Source: Cryphonectria parasitica EP155
Taxonomy: Eukaryota > Ascomycota > Sordariomycetes > Diaporthales > Cryphonectriaceae
NCBI RefSeq assembly: GCF_011745365.1
Contig: NW_024468913.1
Location: 806,001-870,000, forward strand
DNA length: 64,000 nt
Direction: 5' to 3'
Part shown: one piece after another, positions 24,049 to 35,436 of the stretch
Position numbering within the stretch: the first letter of the stretch is position 1
Layout of the letters: every line of letters begins with the position of its first letter
Position numbers and translations under genes: made by a program
The notes under the pieces: generated by a model
Databases searched by the model: none
Told to the model about the DNA's origin: nothing
Seen by the model: the letters and a program-made list of their open reading frames with translations, nothing else

Positions 24049-25518
24049 GACTTGACGAGGGGTCCCCTGTCTTGTCGATGAAGTGGAAAGGGAAGCTTTA
24101 TTTTACTGCGACAGGATCCTTAGGACCGCCGCGGTCTCCAGGCAGTTGTGTGAGCAAGAGATGGGGGCCACCAACAGACAGGCAGAGACCCGGGTGGGGG
24201 CCTCGTTTGGAAGGAGGTTCCTGGTGATGCGGCGGAACAGAGGCGCCTGCTGTTGGCCGAAAATCAGCAAGTTCAACAGTACGTCAATATGGCGTCTTAT
24301 AGACAGTAAGTAAGTAAGCTGGGAAGTTGCGGCGTGACTGGTGAGTCGCCATGTACAACGTGCAATTGTGCGTTGTGCGTCGCAAAACCTGATGGGTGCT
24401 GCCTAGGACCCGAGATTGCTACGCCACAGAGGGAATTCGAGCACAGCCGAGATTGGTTAAGCCTGTCAGCTTCAGCCAAGAATATTGATATCGGGCTAGG
24501 CAGCAAGCAGTCACTTGAAGGTCTGCAGCATGATAGCAGCCTATTTGGTCATGCCGCGACCTGACCGATATTCCTTTACTCGTCTTGATCACAACGCCAA
24601 GTAATTGATCGCACCACACCAAGTACGAAGAATCATCACGTCTTCAACATGGTTATTCAGGAGATGCAGGGTGCCATAGGTCGCTGATATCTGTAATCAG
24701 CACTAAGAACGTTTTTATGACATGCTGCACCCATCCAATTATGGATTTGTTTTGGTAGGCATCACATTGTGGTCATGAGGGTCTGGCTCGTGCTGAAACT
24801 AATAAACACTTCCATCAGGAATGCACGCCTCGTTAATCTGATCACTGACTACACAAGATTAAACCATCCATTGCGATACACTCTCTGATTGATGATCTTC
24901 AACTATATGAAGCTGAGGTGGATATCGCTCCATGACGTGTGTGGATACTTTGTAGACGACAACTAAAGGTCGTTCATACACAAACTCCGTGGGCAAAATA
25001 AGCATCGAGAAGCATGATTTGAGAAATTGGCTACGCATGTTCTACAAGTAACTAGACGCTTAGATAGACAGTTCGCTTTAGCACTACAGAGCCGTGTCTA
25101 AATTAAGCTAGACAAGTAGACTCCAATTGGTAATTAAGCCTTGAGCCTTACAATCGTCCAACTCACCATTCGCCTACCCACTTGACAATTCCACATGCCG
25201 ATTCGACTAATATATAGAAAGAATGTCTCGCAGACCTTTGAATTTCCACCAAACCACTACGACTCAGGAGGCAGAAGAGCAACGTGAAAGAGTGGGTCTG
25301 CAGTCAGGAAAATTCGGGAGGCTATTGCGTGATCGGTTGCATTGTACAAATTCTGCTTCCGCACCACGAATTTGCACCGCGATGTCGTAATGAATTGCCA
25401 GAGTGGTCCATGGGGGTCCCGCGCATTACGTTTGGAAACAGAGGCCCCCCAAATGGAAAAGGAAGGATAGGTAGGAAGCAAATGGCACAAGACGACGACT
25501 TGTTCGTTGATGATTTAG
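24049..25518. other. Intergenic, AT-richer
   Basis: No gene recognised. The part from about 24,560 to 25,240 is visibly AT-rich. It forms the upstream region of the UNC93-like gene. Confidence 0.45.
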
Positions 25519-27006
25519 ATGGAACCATCTACCCCTCTCCTTGCCAAAGGCGCATCCCCAGCACGAGACTACGGCACCTCCTACACCACCACCGCCGAGA
25601 TGGGGTCTCCGAATCTTGACTCGCCCAGCATTCGCGAGGCAGACAGGAACAGCGAACAAGACCGCCTGCCAGGGAAGAGGTTCCGCTCTGCCTTTCGCTC
25701 CGTCCCATTCCAGATCGCCGTCGCCAGCGGTGTTTCCTTCACCGCACCAGGCATGTGGGACGCGCTGAATAATCTGGGCGCTGGAGGCGCTGCAGAGCCA
25801 TATGCTGTGTCTGCGGCCAACGCCTTGGTCTATGGCCTCTTCTTCATCGTCTGCATCGCTGCCGGGGCTATCAATAACCGGATCGGTCTGCGGTACGGCC
25901 TGGCGCTCGGAGCCGTGGGCTATCCTCTCTACGGTGCTGGTCTCTACGTCAACAACGTCAGGGCGGTGACCTGGTTCATGCTGTTTGGCAGCGCGCTTTG
26001 TGGTCTCTCAGCGGGATTCTTTTGGGCAGCCGAGGCGGCCATCATTATCGGTTATCCCAGCCCGAGTGACAGAGCCTTCTATCTGGCCATCTGGCAGACA
26101 GCAAAGGCGGCAGGTCCCATAGTCGGAGGAGCCATCAACCTCAGCCTGAACGCGCAGACGTCCACCTCAGGCTCCGTCAGCTCCTCAACTTATATTGCCT
26201 TCATCGTCATCATGTGCCTAGGCCTCCCGATCGCACTCTGCCTGAGCCCAGCCGAGAAGGTCTGGCGCAAGGACGGGACCAGGGTCGTCATCGACAGAGC
26301 ACCCACCCTCGCAGCTGAGTTCAGAGCCGTCTTCGACCTGTTGAAATCGCGCCGCATCCTCCTTTTGCTCCCGGCCTTCTTCATCAGCTACTTCTACAAC
26401 GGCCTCCTCAGCACCTGGCTGACAGACTACTTCACCGTCCGGGCGCGAGCTTTCTCCTCCTTCTTCACCAATTTCGCCGGCATCTTCAGCTCCTTCCTGA
26501 TCGCCGCACTTCTGGACCGCCAGAGCATCCACATCAAGACTCGCGCAAGGATTGCCTTCTCTGCCATCGTCCTCGTCCTGACGGGAACGTGGATCTGGGC
26601 CATCATCCTCCAGAAACAGTACTACGACGCGCCCACAAGCCCCGTCTTTGACTGGTTCACCAGCGGCTTCAACGCTTCCTACGCCCTCGTCTTCTTCTGG
26701 ACCTTTGCCGGCCAGGCCTTCCAGCAGTTTCTGTACTGGCTCGTCGGGCAGTACACCACGGACCTGTCCTCCGTATCGCGGCACACGGGCATCCTGCGGG
26801 GCTTCGAGGCGCTGGGCCAGACGGTCGCGTGGGCTATGCAGTCTGAGGCCAATGTCAACCACTTTGTCAGCATTGGGATGAACTTTGGGGTTCTTCTCAT
26901 CAGTGTGTTTCCGACCTGGGTGGTCTTGTCGGAGTTGGAGCAAAGCCAGGAGACGAGGGTTTTAAGAGAACATGCAACGGATGATGAGAATATAAGTAAG
27001 CCATAA
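25519..27006 (+). CDS. UNC93-like MFS membrane protein
   Basis: An intronless gene of 495 aa. After a hydrophilic N-terminus of about 60 residues come 10-12 hydrophobic helices. Marks of the fungal UNC93/DUF895 group are FTAPGMWDALNNLGAGG at the end of helix 1, INNRIGLRYGLALGAVGYPLY, GLSAGFFWAAEAAIIIGYPS, RAFYLAIWQTAKAAGPIVGG and the late GILRGFEALGQTVAWAMQSE. Animal UNC93 proteins regulate channels or traffic receptors. The fungal members are presumed transporters of the major facilitator superfamily at the plasma or vacuolar membrane, with unknown substrate. The ATG at 25519 opens the frame with an acidic/serine-rich tail typical of these proteins. Confidence 0.88.
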   Translation: MEPSTPLLAKGASPARDYGTSYTTTAEMGSPNLDSPSIREADRNSEQDRLPGKRFRSAFRSVPFQIAVASGVSFTAPGMWDALNNLGAGGAAEPYAVSAANALVYGLFFIVCIAAGAINNRIGLRYGLALGAVGYPLYGAGLYVNNVRAVTWFMLFGSALCGLSAGFFWAAEAAIIIGYPSPSDRAFYLAIWQTAKAAGPIVGGAINLSLNAQTSTSGSVSSSTYIAFIVIMCLGLPIALCLSPAEKVWRKDGTRVVIDRAPTLAAEFRAVFDLLKSRRILLLLPAFFISYFYNGLLSTWLTDYFTVRARAFSSFFTNFAGIFSSFLIAALLDRQSIHIKTRARIAFSAIVLVLTGTWIWAIILQKQYYDAPTSPVFDWFTSGFNASYALVFFWTFAGQAFQQFLYWLVGQYTTDLSSVSRHTGILRGFEALGQTVAWAMQSEANVNHFVSIGMNFGVLLISVFPTWVVLSELEQSQETRVLREHATDDENISKP

Positions 27007-27981
27007 TTAGCGCGAGATCCAATATAACGATTGTTCATTTCCACTTTCTCGCCGGTAAAGAGTCCCATTGTAACAGAGATTGGGTTCAATGTGTATGGCC
27101 TGCGTAGCAATGTCGGTATGAGGGGCAAGCTATGGTGACCATGATCGACCACATGCAGGCAATCTTGTTGCTCTTTTGGTTTTGTTCCGTGCTTGGAAAT
27201 GTTCGCATATAAAGAACATCTTTCCCATGAGGTTTGGATTCAAAGTGTTCAAATTGTGACTGAATCCTCAGAAAATACACGTAGCTTCACAATTTCCTGC
27301 AGCATGCCTGGGGTATGACAGCACTATGAGGATGGTAAATGATAACAGAATGCCAGCAGCCAGGTGCAATGACACTAAGAAAAGCCCTTTGTCACTCCAA
27401 AGTGTTGATTTTTCGTCGTCTTTGGAATTAGTCTGGGGCCGTTCGGTCTATGTCGTGATGTAGTAGAAGTGTACAGAATTGTGATGGAAACGGTATTAAA
27501 GGGAGACGACGTTCTTGCTTGAGGGTCTTCTTGTCAAGAGGCTCCGCTAAGGAAGAAGGTTTCCTAGAGTAAATATTGGTCGCCTGACGGTTGACGCTGC
27601 CATTTTCGTCAAGTACACGCATCGTGGCGATGTTATTTAGGTAGAAAGACTGCTTCGTGTATGGCTCGTGATTGCTTGTGTCTTGTAAAGACGATAAGGT
27701 GGTGAATTGTGGCTGAACGAGCTCCCAAATGAGTAACTGATGGCACTGAAAGGCAATTGAGATGGACGAGGTAGCAGTGGTATTGTCAGAGAGGTTGTTG
27801 AAGAGTGGCTGATTCGGGGGTACTCTTCACTTTGTTCATTGGTGTCTTCTCGCATACGTCTTGGTCGTGTCATAATAGTTCAAACTCTCCTCATAGGATG
27901 CGTGGTGTTCTCTGCTGCGTGATTCATTGAGTCAACTCGTTAGCCAGTACTGTACGTCACTGAATGAAGGTTGGGCGGGTT

Positions 27982-27995
27982 GGGGGGGGGGGGGG
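27982..27995. repeat. Poly-G homopolymer run (G14)
   Basis: Fourteen consecutive G in noncoding DNA. Confidence 0.9.
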
Positions 27996-28527
27996 AGTGT
28001 TATGTGAAGACATACGTGGGTTTATGGCAGATGTTGCGATGTAGAATGAGGAGGGATAGGTCGAAGAGGATGGCATGGGTGCTGAGGCTCTGAGGGCTCT
28101 TATAAAGTTGTAGATGGGGATGGCACATGTTCCAAGAGAAACATGCCTTGCGCCAGACATGTCCCACTCTCCTGGGTGGCAGGCAAGCATCAAGTGAATC
28201 TAGGTACGTACCCACGATAGCAAACATATAAGGGCGAGTTACAGATTCACCCCAACGGCCGATTTTGAAAGGTCTGGCGACCCGCGTAGATGGCCTAACG
28301 GTAGTTTGCAACGGTTGAAAAACACCTCCAGTCGCTTCTCCTTCGGGATACAGGCTGGAGTGTTTCTCGGCGCCCCTGAGTCACACTCTCAGGATCGTCG
28401 GGTGCCTTTTGCATTTTTGATCTACTTCGACGATTGAAGGCTTCATTTTGATATACTTTTCTTTTTCTATAATGCACATTTCGTGGTGATGGTGCAAAAA
28501 GAATTGTAAATCGCCAAAAAAACGATG

Positions 28528-28599
28528 TGCCTGGGCTGGGAGTCGAACACCCCCAGTTGGCTCTGTGGACGCCAGCCTCCACCTGGTTGCCACTCAAGC
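28528..28599 (-). other. Degenerate tRNA-like element with Pol III-type terminator
   Basis: On the minus strand a 72-nt sequence has tRNA-like parts: 5' GCTTGAG can pair with 3' CCCAGGC (one mismatch), an anticodon-like arm TGGCG...AGCCA, and a T-arm with GTTCGACTC between CTGGG and CCCAG. The T-loop is expanded by about four bases, and position 33 would be C instead of U, so it does not fold as a normal tRNA. Seven Ts follow 5 nt after the 3' end (28522-28516), as in RNA polymerase III terminators. It could be a tRNA pseudogene or a different Pol III transcript. Confidence 0.35.
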
Positions 28600-29388
28600 C
28601 TCAGTGTCTGAATGACACCAAGTCTCTGACGCATTGCCTCTAGTGCCTTTTGTGTTTCAAAGACTGTGTCCATGACCCTGAGAGCAACGTCGTTGCAACA
28701 GATGACGAGGTTGTAATGAGGTGGACGTTCATATCAATCCGACAAGACCATACTAGCAAGAGACGAGATTTGCTATACAGAGGACCACAAACGATATGTT
28801 TTTCATAATATGTACCACTGTTGGTTCTCGTCTGAAGTAGATACATATTGAGAAGGTAATCTTCTGCTTTCCTCGGGGAGAATGGGACGGCTCCAAACCA
28901 GAAGTAACACGTCACATCCAAATTACAATTAGAGACATGGATATCACGGCATGGTTATCAATTGCTTTTGGAGATTTCTTTTATCTGTTGTGTCTCACCA
29001 CTCTCTATTGCTAAACGATGTGAAATGCTCTTCACCAGAGGTCAGAGGCCACACGATATCTCATCCTGTCGTTGAGCTTCAACATCCGATCTTGCGGCGA
29101 AGTCGGACGGGTATCGTGAGATTTGGGCTCAGTGAGATAGGCACTACACCGGGATAAACGCGGACGGTACCGCATGTTAAGCCGTGTCGACCCTCTCGCG
29201 TGGGTTGTTCAATGCTTGGTGCTCGCTGCACCCTCCCTCGCATCGTGCCAGAAATCGGAAGAATTAGGTTGGACCTAAGAACACACCGTCCACTCCATAC
29301 GGCTCAATGGCTGCATACCCATGATGGCTCTAGGTGCGCTAGGAGCTGTGATCTTCCATCCAAAAACCATGGCTTCCCAGCTTTTTCT

Positions 29389-29890
29389 CTAACCCCGGTG
29401 TTGCCTATCGTCGCCGCCAATCCTCTCGAGGGCCTCCAGCATCACAACCGAGTTTCCACGAATCACCTGCATAGACAGTTTAGCCTCATATTAACATTGT
29501 GGTCGCGGTTCAGAAAGGGTTTTGTACGCACGACCATGCCAAGTCGGACCTTCTCGCCGCCATCCTTCTCCTCCACAGCCTCGTCCAGGACAATGTTCAG
29601 GAAGACGTCGTAGCCGCGCAGGACACCGATGACTTTGCGGCTGCCGTTCAGTTGCACGAACAGCCTCTTGTCAAGGTACTGTAGAAGTCACTGTTAGCAT
29701 GCGTAATGTGGAATTGAAGGCCATTGCAGCTAAAAACTGAGCCTTTCCAACGCAGCGAGCGCAGGCGTGCTCGCCCTTATCAATGGTGAAATGAAAGCTA
29801 CAGGCGGCGCAGCAGGAGCATTTTGAGCATTTCAGGTTTGGGGAGTTTGTCGGAGCATACCTTTTTCAATTCTGGCTGAGCGGGAGCCAT
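29389..29890 (-). CDS. SMX2: Small nuclear ribonucleoprotein Sm G
   Basis: Exons (minus strand) are 29890-29861, 29678-29532 and 29466-29389, giving 84 aa. The Sm1 motif is read in VQLNGSRKVIGVLRGYD and following residues, and the Sm2 motif in VVIRGNSVVMLEAL. The start MAPAQPELKKYLDKRL is the standard Sm G N-terminus. Sm G is one of seven Sm proteins forming the ring around the U-rich site of spliceosomal snRNAs in the nucleus. The first exon holds only ten codons and the first intron is 182 bp, long for this genome. The last seven residues (DDRQHRG) extend slightly past the usual end. The gene is divergent from Ntr2, with 259 bp between the start codons. Confidence 0.92.
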
Positions 29891-30149
29891 CTTGCCGTAC
29901 TGCAGGTGTTGAAGACGACTTGGGGAGTTGGCTGATGTAGTCGTTGGAAACAAACTCCGTCATGTTAGACGCGCCGCGGTCAAAACTACGAGTCGTCGGC
30001 TAAGTATCGGCAGAACCGATAGGCGGCTGATAAGACATGCTTGCCTGCCCACTCGTACTGGTAGCACGGATAGGACCGCAACTGAGCCTCGATTAATTCG
30101 CCGGGTCTGGTCCTCTGCAACACGCATCTCCACCAAGGCCGTCAGAACA
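29891..30149. promoter_or_regulatory. Shared promoter of Sm G and Ntr2
   Basis: Only 259 bp separate the two divergent start codons, so both promoters must lie here. Both products act in splicing. No TATA box is evident, which fits housekeeping genes. Confidence 0.6.
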
Positions 30150-31753
30150 ATGTTTGGGGCAAAGAGGAAAGCGAGGAAGATCCAGGTGTCAGAGGACAAC
30201 GAGGACCCAACCGAAGCTTCTCCTGCACCTTCACAAGATGAGTCCATGAACGAAGGTAAGTCGCCTCTCTGCACCTTTTCCAAGTCCAGCATGGTTTGCT
30301 GATTTTCCTTTTCCCTTCTCAAGGCAGTTAAGCTGATGCGCATCTCTCTCATTCTATAGCCCCTAACACAACCGCAAATTCCTCTGTAAAATTTACCCGC
30401 CGCCCTATAAAGTCCTCCTCCCTCCGCCGGAGCATCAACATCAACGACGAAGAAGATGGCGGGTCTGGCGCAACATCCGCCGCGGCGACCGCGGACGAGG
30501 ACGACAACGAAGGTCGCCCAGCCGTGATACGCCCTTCCATAAACCGTTCCGGATCCACAAAGTTGAAGAAGAAGGCTTCGTCTTCGCGCCTCTCCTTCGG
30601 CGTCACCGAGGATGCAGGCGACGCACCCAACCCCCAGCCCTTCACGCCCAAGAAGAACCCTGCTGCGGCCACCCTCGCTCAGCGCGCGACGGAGAACAGT
30701 GCGGCCCGCGTAACCGCCTCCAGCAGGAGCCTGCCCACACGGTCCTTTGGCGCGGAGCAAGAACGGCAGGCCTATAGTAGGGAGTACCTCGAGGAGCTAC
30801 AGTCGTCCACGCCGAACACGCCGCAGAATCTGGAGAGACTACGAATCCATGACGACGGCGACTCGGAGGCCATGTCGATTGATGCTGCAGAGCTGGAAGG
30901 CGCCGTGTTTGTACCTTCCGCCGACCTTCCGCTCTCTACTACCGGTACAGCGAGTGGGCATATACCCTCGGCAGCCGAGGTTAGAGAGAAGAAGGAGAGA
31001 CGGGCGAGACTCGCCAAGGAAGGCAATGCCTACAAGTCAGATGATGAGGACGATGATGGGTACATCTCTCTGCTCCCAAAGAAGAAGAAGGATGACACTC
31101 GACTTATTGCCGAAGACGAGGACCTAGGTGAGGGCTACGACGAGTTCGTCGAGGATGGGCGGCTCGAGCTCGGGAAGCGTGGAGAGAAGGAGGCGAGGAG
31201 CCGACACAGGCGAGAGATGGCAGAACTGATCAACGCCGCAGAGGGAGCCTCAGAAGACGAGGATACAGATTCGGACGCCGAGCGGAAAGCGGCATATGAG
31301 GCTGCACAGACCAGGGCAGCCATGGACGGACTGCACCGCCTCGCAGATGAGGAAGATATTGGCGGGGTGGGGAGGCTGGTGATACCGAAGATGAAGCCCC
31401 TGCCAGAGCTGAGGGACAGCCTGGCGCGGATGAGGGACCTGGTCAGGGAGATGGAGGAACAGGTCGCCGCGAAACGGAAACGGATCGAGGGCATCGAGAA
31501 GGAGAAGAAGGAGATCCTAGACAGGGAGCAGGAGGTCCAGGATGTTCTGAACCAGGCGGGGATGAAGTACCAGTCCGCCATGGGCATCAAGAGCGAGCTT
31601 GCAGTGGATCCGGTGACGCTGGCGGCGCAGTCGCCACTGCGGCCCGGCGCTCCTGGTGCGCAGATGCGGCCCGAAGAAAGGGGCTTGGAGAGCTTCGGGA
31701 CGCCTACAAGAACAGCACAAGACGTTGGTGATGATGATGCAATGGAGGAATGA
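30150..31753 (+). CDS. Nineteen-complex-related protein Ntr2-like
   Basis: Exons are 30150-30255 and 30360-31753, giving 499 aa. The protein starts MFGAKRKARKIQV, is highly charged, and contains RPIKSSSLRRSI, a central RQAYSREYLEELQSSTPNTP segment, an acidic EDEDLGEGYDEFVEDGRLELG stretch and a C-terminal coiled coil of about 60 residues (around LARMRDLVREMEEQVAAKRKR). This layout is that of the Ntr2 family. In yeast, Ntr1-Ntr2 recruits the helicase Prp43 to take apart lariat-intron spliceosomes. It acts in the nucleus. The first intron begins GTAAGT after 35 codons. The divergent neighbour is Sm G, another splicing component. Confidence 0.8.
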
Positions 31754-32088
31754 TACCCAAAAGTCTTGATAGAAAAGGCGTCACAAAATCAATGACAAAA
31801 CACCCATTGATAGATGATCTGAGGAAAACCGTTATATTTCCTTCCGTATCTAACAGGAAGATGCTAAAACGAGAATGTGCTTCCCATGGTAACGCCGCAA
31901 TAGCAGTACACCAACAATATGATACATCCCCCCTTCAATGCCAAGTCTGCTCCAGGTCCCGCCTCTTGTCTCGTGCCTCCATTTTCACCTTCCTCTGGAT
32001 GTGGACAACAGTCAACCTTGATTTTGTTGCGCCTCTTATATACTCTCCTCTGCCCACCTCATTCTCCTGATCACCAAACATGTGTCGC
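31754..32088. other. Convergent intergenic spacer
   Basis: 335 bp between the 3' ends of the Ntr2-like and Vps3844 genes. No gene is seen. Confidence 0.5.
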
Positions 32089-33353
32089 TTACTTTGACCT
32101 TGAGACACCAGCACCAATAACACCTGGCAGCTTCTCCTCGCCCACGTTGAACAACATGGCGATCGACCCCGTCACCAGGCCCACAAGGATGATGGTTGTC
32201 CCAGCCAGCAACCAGAAGGGAGAGCTTACATCAATCTTCTGGCAGTAGGCGCCGCCCCAGTGCGTATGCTGGTCACTCGCCGGGTTCTCAGGGTAAGTCC
32301 TTGTTGACACGCAGCTGCATACGAAACACTTGACGTCGCCACCCTTGCCGCTCTCGGTGTTCTCGGCGTACTTGTCTATGCAGCGTCCGTGGCTTGAGCA
32401 GTTGCTCGTGGCGGTCTCACAGCTGTTGTAGGTGGAGAAGCAGCCGAGATTCATCTTGGAAGACGCCTGCGAGGCGAATAAGGAGGAGTCCGGGGAGGAG
32501 ACGCCCTCGTCGCTGCTGCCAGGCACGACAACAGGTTTGGCCTGGATGTCGCTGATCGGCATCTCGACGCGACGGCGGAGTTCACTAGGAGCGTCGCTGG
32601 CCCAGGAGGCGTGCTTGGAAGAGCGGCTGCTCTCGGGCAGCAGAATTAGGACTGTCTCGAGGGCGTCGGATGAAATGGCGCTGCGGAGCGGCTTGATGTT
32701 GTCGGTGAGCACGTCGAGGGTGCTTGGGTTCTGCCGAGCGGAGGTCAGCATTAGAACCTGGATATACAGATAACGATGGCCTACGAGATAGAACTCACCT
32801 TTCTAACGTCATACTTCACAACAAGAGATAGACCATCCCAGCAGCTGTCGTAAGGGTTGATGACCGCAGTGATATCGCACGATCCGGATACAGACGACAG
32901 CTCGATATCGACGAGGTCTTTGTTGGCCTTGGCCGACGGAGGATCCGCTATGGTGAATGCAGGCTTGGATCCTTGGGACTTGAGTGCCTTTCGCAGGTTC
33001 TTCGCGTTGTTCTCGTCGATGCCCTCGAGCATGATGACAAGCTGTGAGGGGACGACGCCCCCAGCTGACGAAGATGCAGCATCCCCAAACAGAGGCTTGG
33101 GTGGCCTTCCGTATTGCGATATGTATGAGAGAGCGTCGTCAGTGGTGATAGACTCCGGCAGAGCACCGAGGTCCGTCTGGCCACCGACTCTCGAGATCAC
33201 GATGTCTCTGGCGACGTGTCGTGGTATTTGAGGATTCGACGAGGAGGCTGATGGGTTTGATTTCGAAAGGATGTAAACCTCGGCGGGTTCGCTCGCTGCA
33301 GCACCGGCAAGGCCTGCAAGGCCAGCAACTGCTAGCCTACTGAGAAGTCTCAT
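32089..33353 (-). CDS. Vps3844 (DUF3844) single-pass membrane protein
   Basis: Exon 1 is 33353-32799 and exon 2 is 32730-32089, giving 398 aa. The start at 33353 is preferred over an in-frame upstream ATG at 33500 because a signal peptide (MRLLSRLAVAGLAGLAGAA) begins there. The luminal part has PAEVYIL and, near the C-terminus, an EGF-like cysteine-rich segment (around NLGCFSTYNSC, NCSSHGRC, KCFVCSC, GGAYCQKIDVS). One transmembrane helix follows (around LLAGTTIILVGLVTGSIAML), and then a short cytosolic tail. This matches fungal Vps3844-type proteins, thought to act at the ER or in vacuolar sorting. The exact function is not established. Confidence 0.83.
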
Positions 33354-34070
33354 GTTGAAAATGGAATTGTTGACGCCGCCTGGTGGATGGGAGGGTGCCG
33401 GAGGGTAGGGAGTGATGGCTGTTGACGGCGATGGGTGAATGAGGCCAAGTCGTTGAAGGAGCTTGTCTAGCTGTGCGTATGACGCCCAAGATAGTAGCAA
33501 CTCAGCAGCAGGATCCCTGAGTTGGCCCGTGTTGAGGACAGGTGAGGTACGTACCTCGTCGTCGGAGCTAGAGGCCCTTAATCAGCGATAAGGCTCTGCT
33601 GCGTGACATGGGGTCAGCCCCCCTCAGGCATCTTGCCTTTGTCACTTTACCCTGGACGCTCCATGTCGACTTGGTCCCGACGTCGAAGTTCAATACAACT
33701 GCATAGCGCTGCATTTTCGCCCCTACCTGACAAACCGACGGTCTTCTTTTTTCGATTCTTTCGGCATATTCTTCTTCTAGTCCATCGTTTATTTGCATCG
33801 GTTCAGACAGACGCTGGAACCCCCACGACTTGCCGTTCTGTCTCTTCAGCCTTTTGACGCAACAGTCACGCTAGCCCCACCAAATACCATAGTAGAGTCG
33901 GACGCTCGATTGGGAGAGACAAGCGACGCCCCATAGACACCGACTCAACTGGCCCCTTCAAGGGCCTGGAGTGTGTTGTGCCGTGGTCGCCTGCACCTGG
34001 TGCACATTCTATACCCCCAACGTCATTTTCTTTCGGCCAGAGACCTCGCAGCGGAGGGTATTCTGGGACC
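33354..34070. other. Divergent intergenic region
   Basis: About 0.7 kb between two divergent genes. No gene is supported. Confidence 0.5.
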
Positions 34071-35436
34071 ATGCTTCGTCAAGTCCTCAACCGGAGTCCA
34101 GGTCGGGCATGGGTGGCACCCAGGGTCGCGGGCGCAGTCTCCTCTGGTGAGCAGGTCACCGTTCACCAGGTCAAGTTACAGTCCAGGAGGGGCTTGATGA
34201 GGTTCGTTTGCCTAGCAAACCCTCCCCCCCCCCTTTTCCTTTCCCTTCCATTACCCTACCCGTTTGCTGACAGACACCTGGGTTTAGGAAAGCTGCGACC
34301 TACGGCATGGTCGCCGGCGTCTGCCTCTACGTCTGGGACGAAATAGCCTTCCTCCCTCTCAAGAACCTCGACACTCGTCCGTTACCCAAAGGCCTGGAAG
34401 AGGAAGTCGAGCCCTTGTTCATGCCCTTCCCCTTCACCGAGAAGCAGGTCCAGCCCGCCCCATACGCTGGCGCCGGGGAGGAATGGCAAAGCTTCATCGA
34501 GTTCAACAAGGATGACAAGCTACGGCAGCGGGTAAAGGACGACCTCAGCACCATGGTTAGAAAAGCGGCCGAGAAGAACAACTTATTGAAAAAATGGACA
34601 AAGACGGGAGAGGGCTTCAAGCTGGGACCTACATGGTTAATAATGACGTTCCCAGAGAAGCCACCGCCCGAGTTCATTCGATGGGGGTACGTTACCCCAG
34701 AACCTCTTTGCGGGATCAACTTCGTGTTGGACACAAACTAATCAGTGCCTACAGCATGGAATGGAGCGAGGAAGGTCTCGTTGTGAAGACACAGACAATG
34801 GACGCCAGAACGAAGGCCCTGCTAGATCGAGTGCTCATGCCGTATCCTGTCGCCAGCGCCTCCTACGCCTTCGCCAAGGCCATGGTAAAGCAAAACGTGT
34901 CCAAAGTTGCCAAGTATTTCGGATATCAATCAGGGGGCAATGATATCAATACCTCAGGGCCCCATCCTGACATCGCGAAGACACTCACTAAATTAGGAGC
35001 GCGGCAAACTGCGGATGGCAGCACAGCGGCAAGTTCGTCATCTGCTGCTTCTTCCGCCACTTCCGCTTCCTCGTCCGAGTCCGAAACATCGCAGTCCTCG
35101 AATCCTACAGCGGTCGGCAAATCTGAGTCATCCAAGGAGGCTGGCAGGTCTCTGACGAAAGAGAACATACCATACTACTCAGAGCTGGTTGGGAAGGGCT
35201 CGGGTCCGTGGATGGCTTTCATTGCGACTTATAAGCAAGCATGGAAGCCGCTTCGATACTATCCACCACGAGGTTCGGTTGCAGTACACGGAATGGTCGC
35301 TCTGGACTCGCCCAAGGGACGGGTTTTCATCGACGTCTTTGCATGGTATCACCCCAAGACAGACTCATTCCACCAGGACTCAGTCACAATGAACCTGCGG
35401 TCGATAAGTCCTTACAACCAGAGGCCCAGGCGGTAA
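34071..35436 (+). CDS. Conserved-looking mitochondrial protein, function unknown
   Basis: Exons are 34071-34201, 34288-34686 and 34755-35436, giving 403 aa. The N-terminus (MLRQVLNRSPGRAWVAPR...) is basic and lacks acidic residues for the first 26 positions, as in a mitochondrial presequence. A hydrophobic segment AATYGMVAGVCLYVW near residue 46 may be a membrane anchor. Next come a charged helical region and a folded-looking C-terminal part (PWMAFIATYKQAWKPLRYYP, GRVFIDVFAWYHPKTD). A serine-rich linker spans about residues 263-305. I do not recognise a named family. A mitochondrial inner-membrane location is inferred from the presequence and anchor. The intron phases all agree and rebuild one frame, supporting the model. 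A C10 run lies inside the first intron (34224-34233). Confidence 0.7.

Larger units (their letters stand above)
27007..29388. other. Intergenic with poly-G and tRNA-like element
   Basis: A 2.4-kb stretch without a protein gene that I can support. It contains a 14-base G run at 27982-27995 and a degenerate tRNA-like sequence at 28528-28599 on the minus strand. Confidence 0.45.

Noticed and set aside
26218..26943. Minus-strand open frame (241 codons) opposite the UNC93-like gene
   Set aside because: Charged low-complexity antisense translation of transmembrane helices, with no domain.
29960..30760. Minus-strand open frame (266 codons) across the Ntr2 start and intron
   Set aside because: It spans the shared promoter and the antisense of the Ntr2 exons, and has no domain.
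33354..33500. Upstream in-frame extension of the Vps3844 gene
   Set aside because: Starting at 33500 would bury the signal peptide 49 residues inside the protein.
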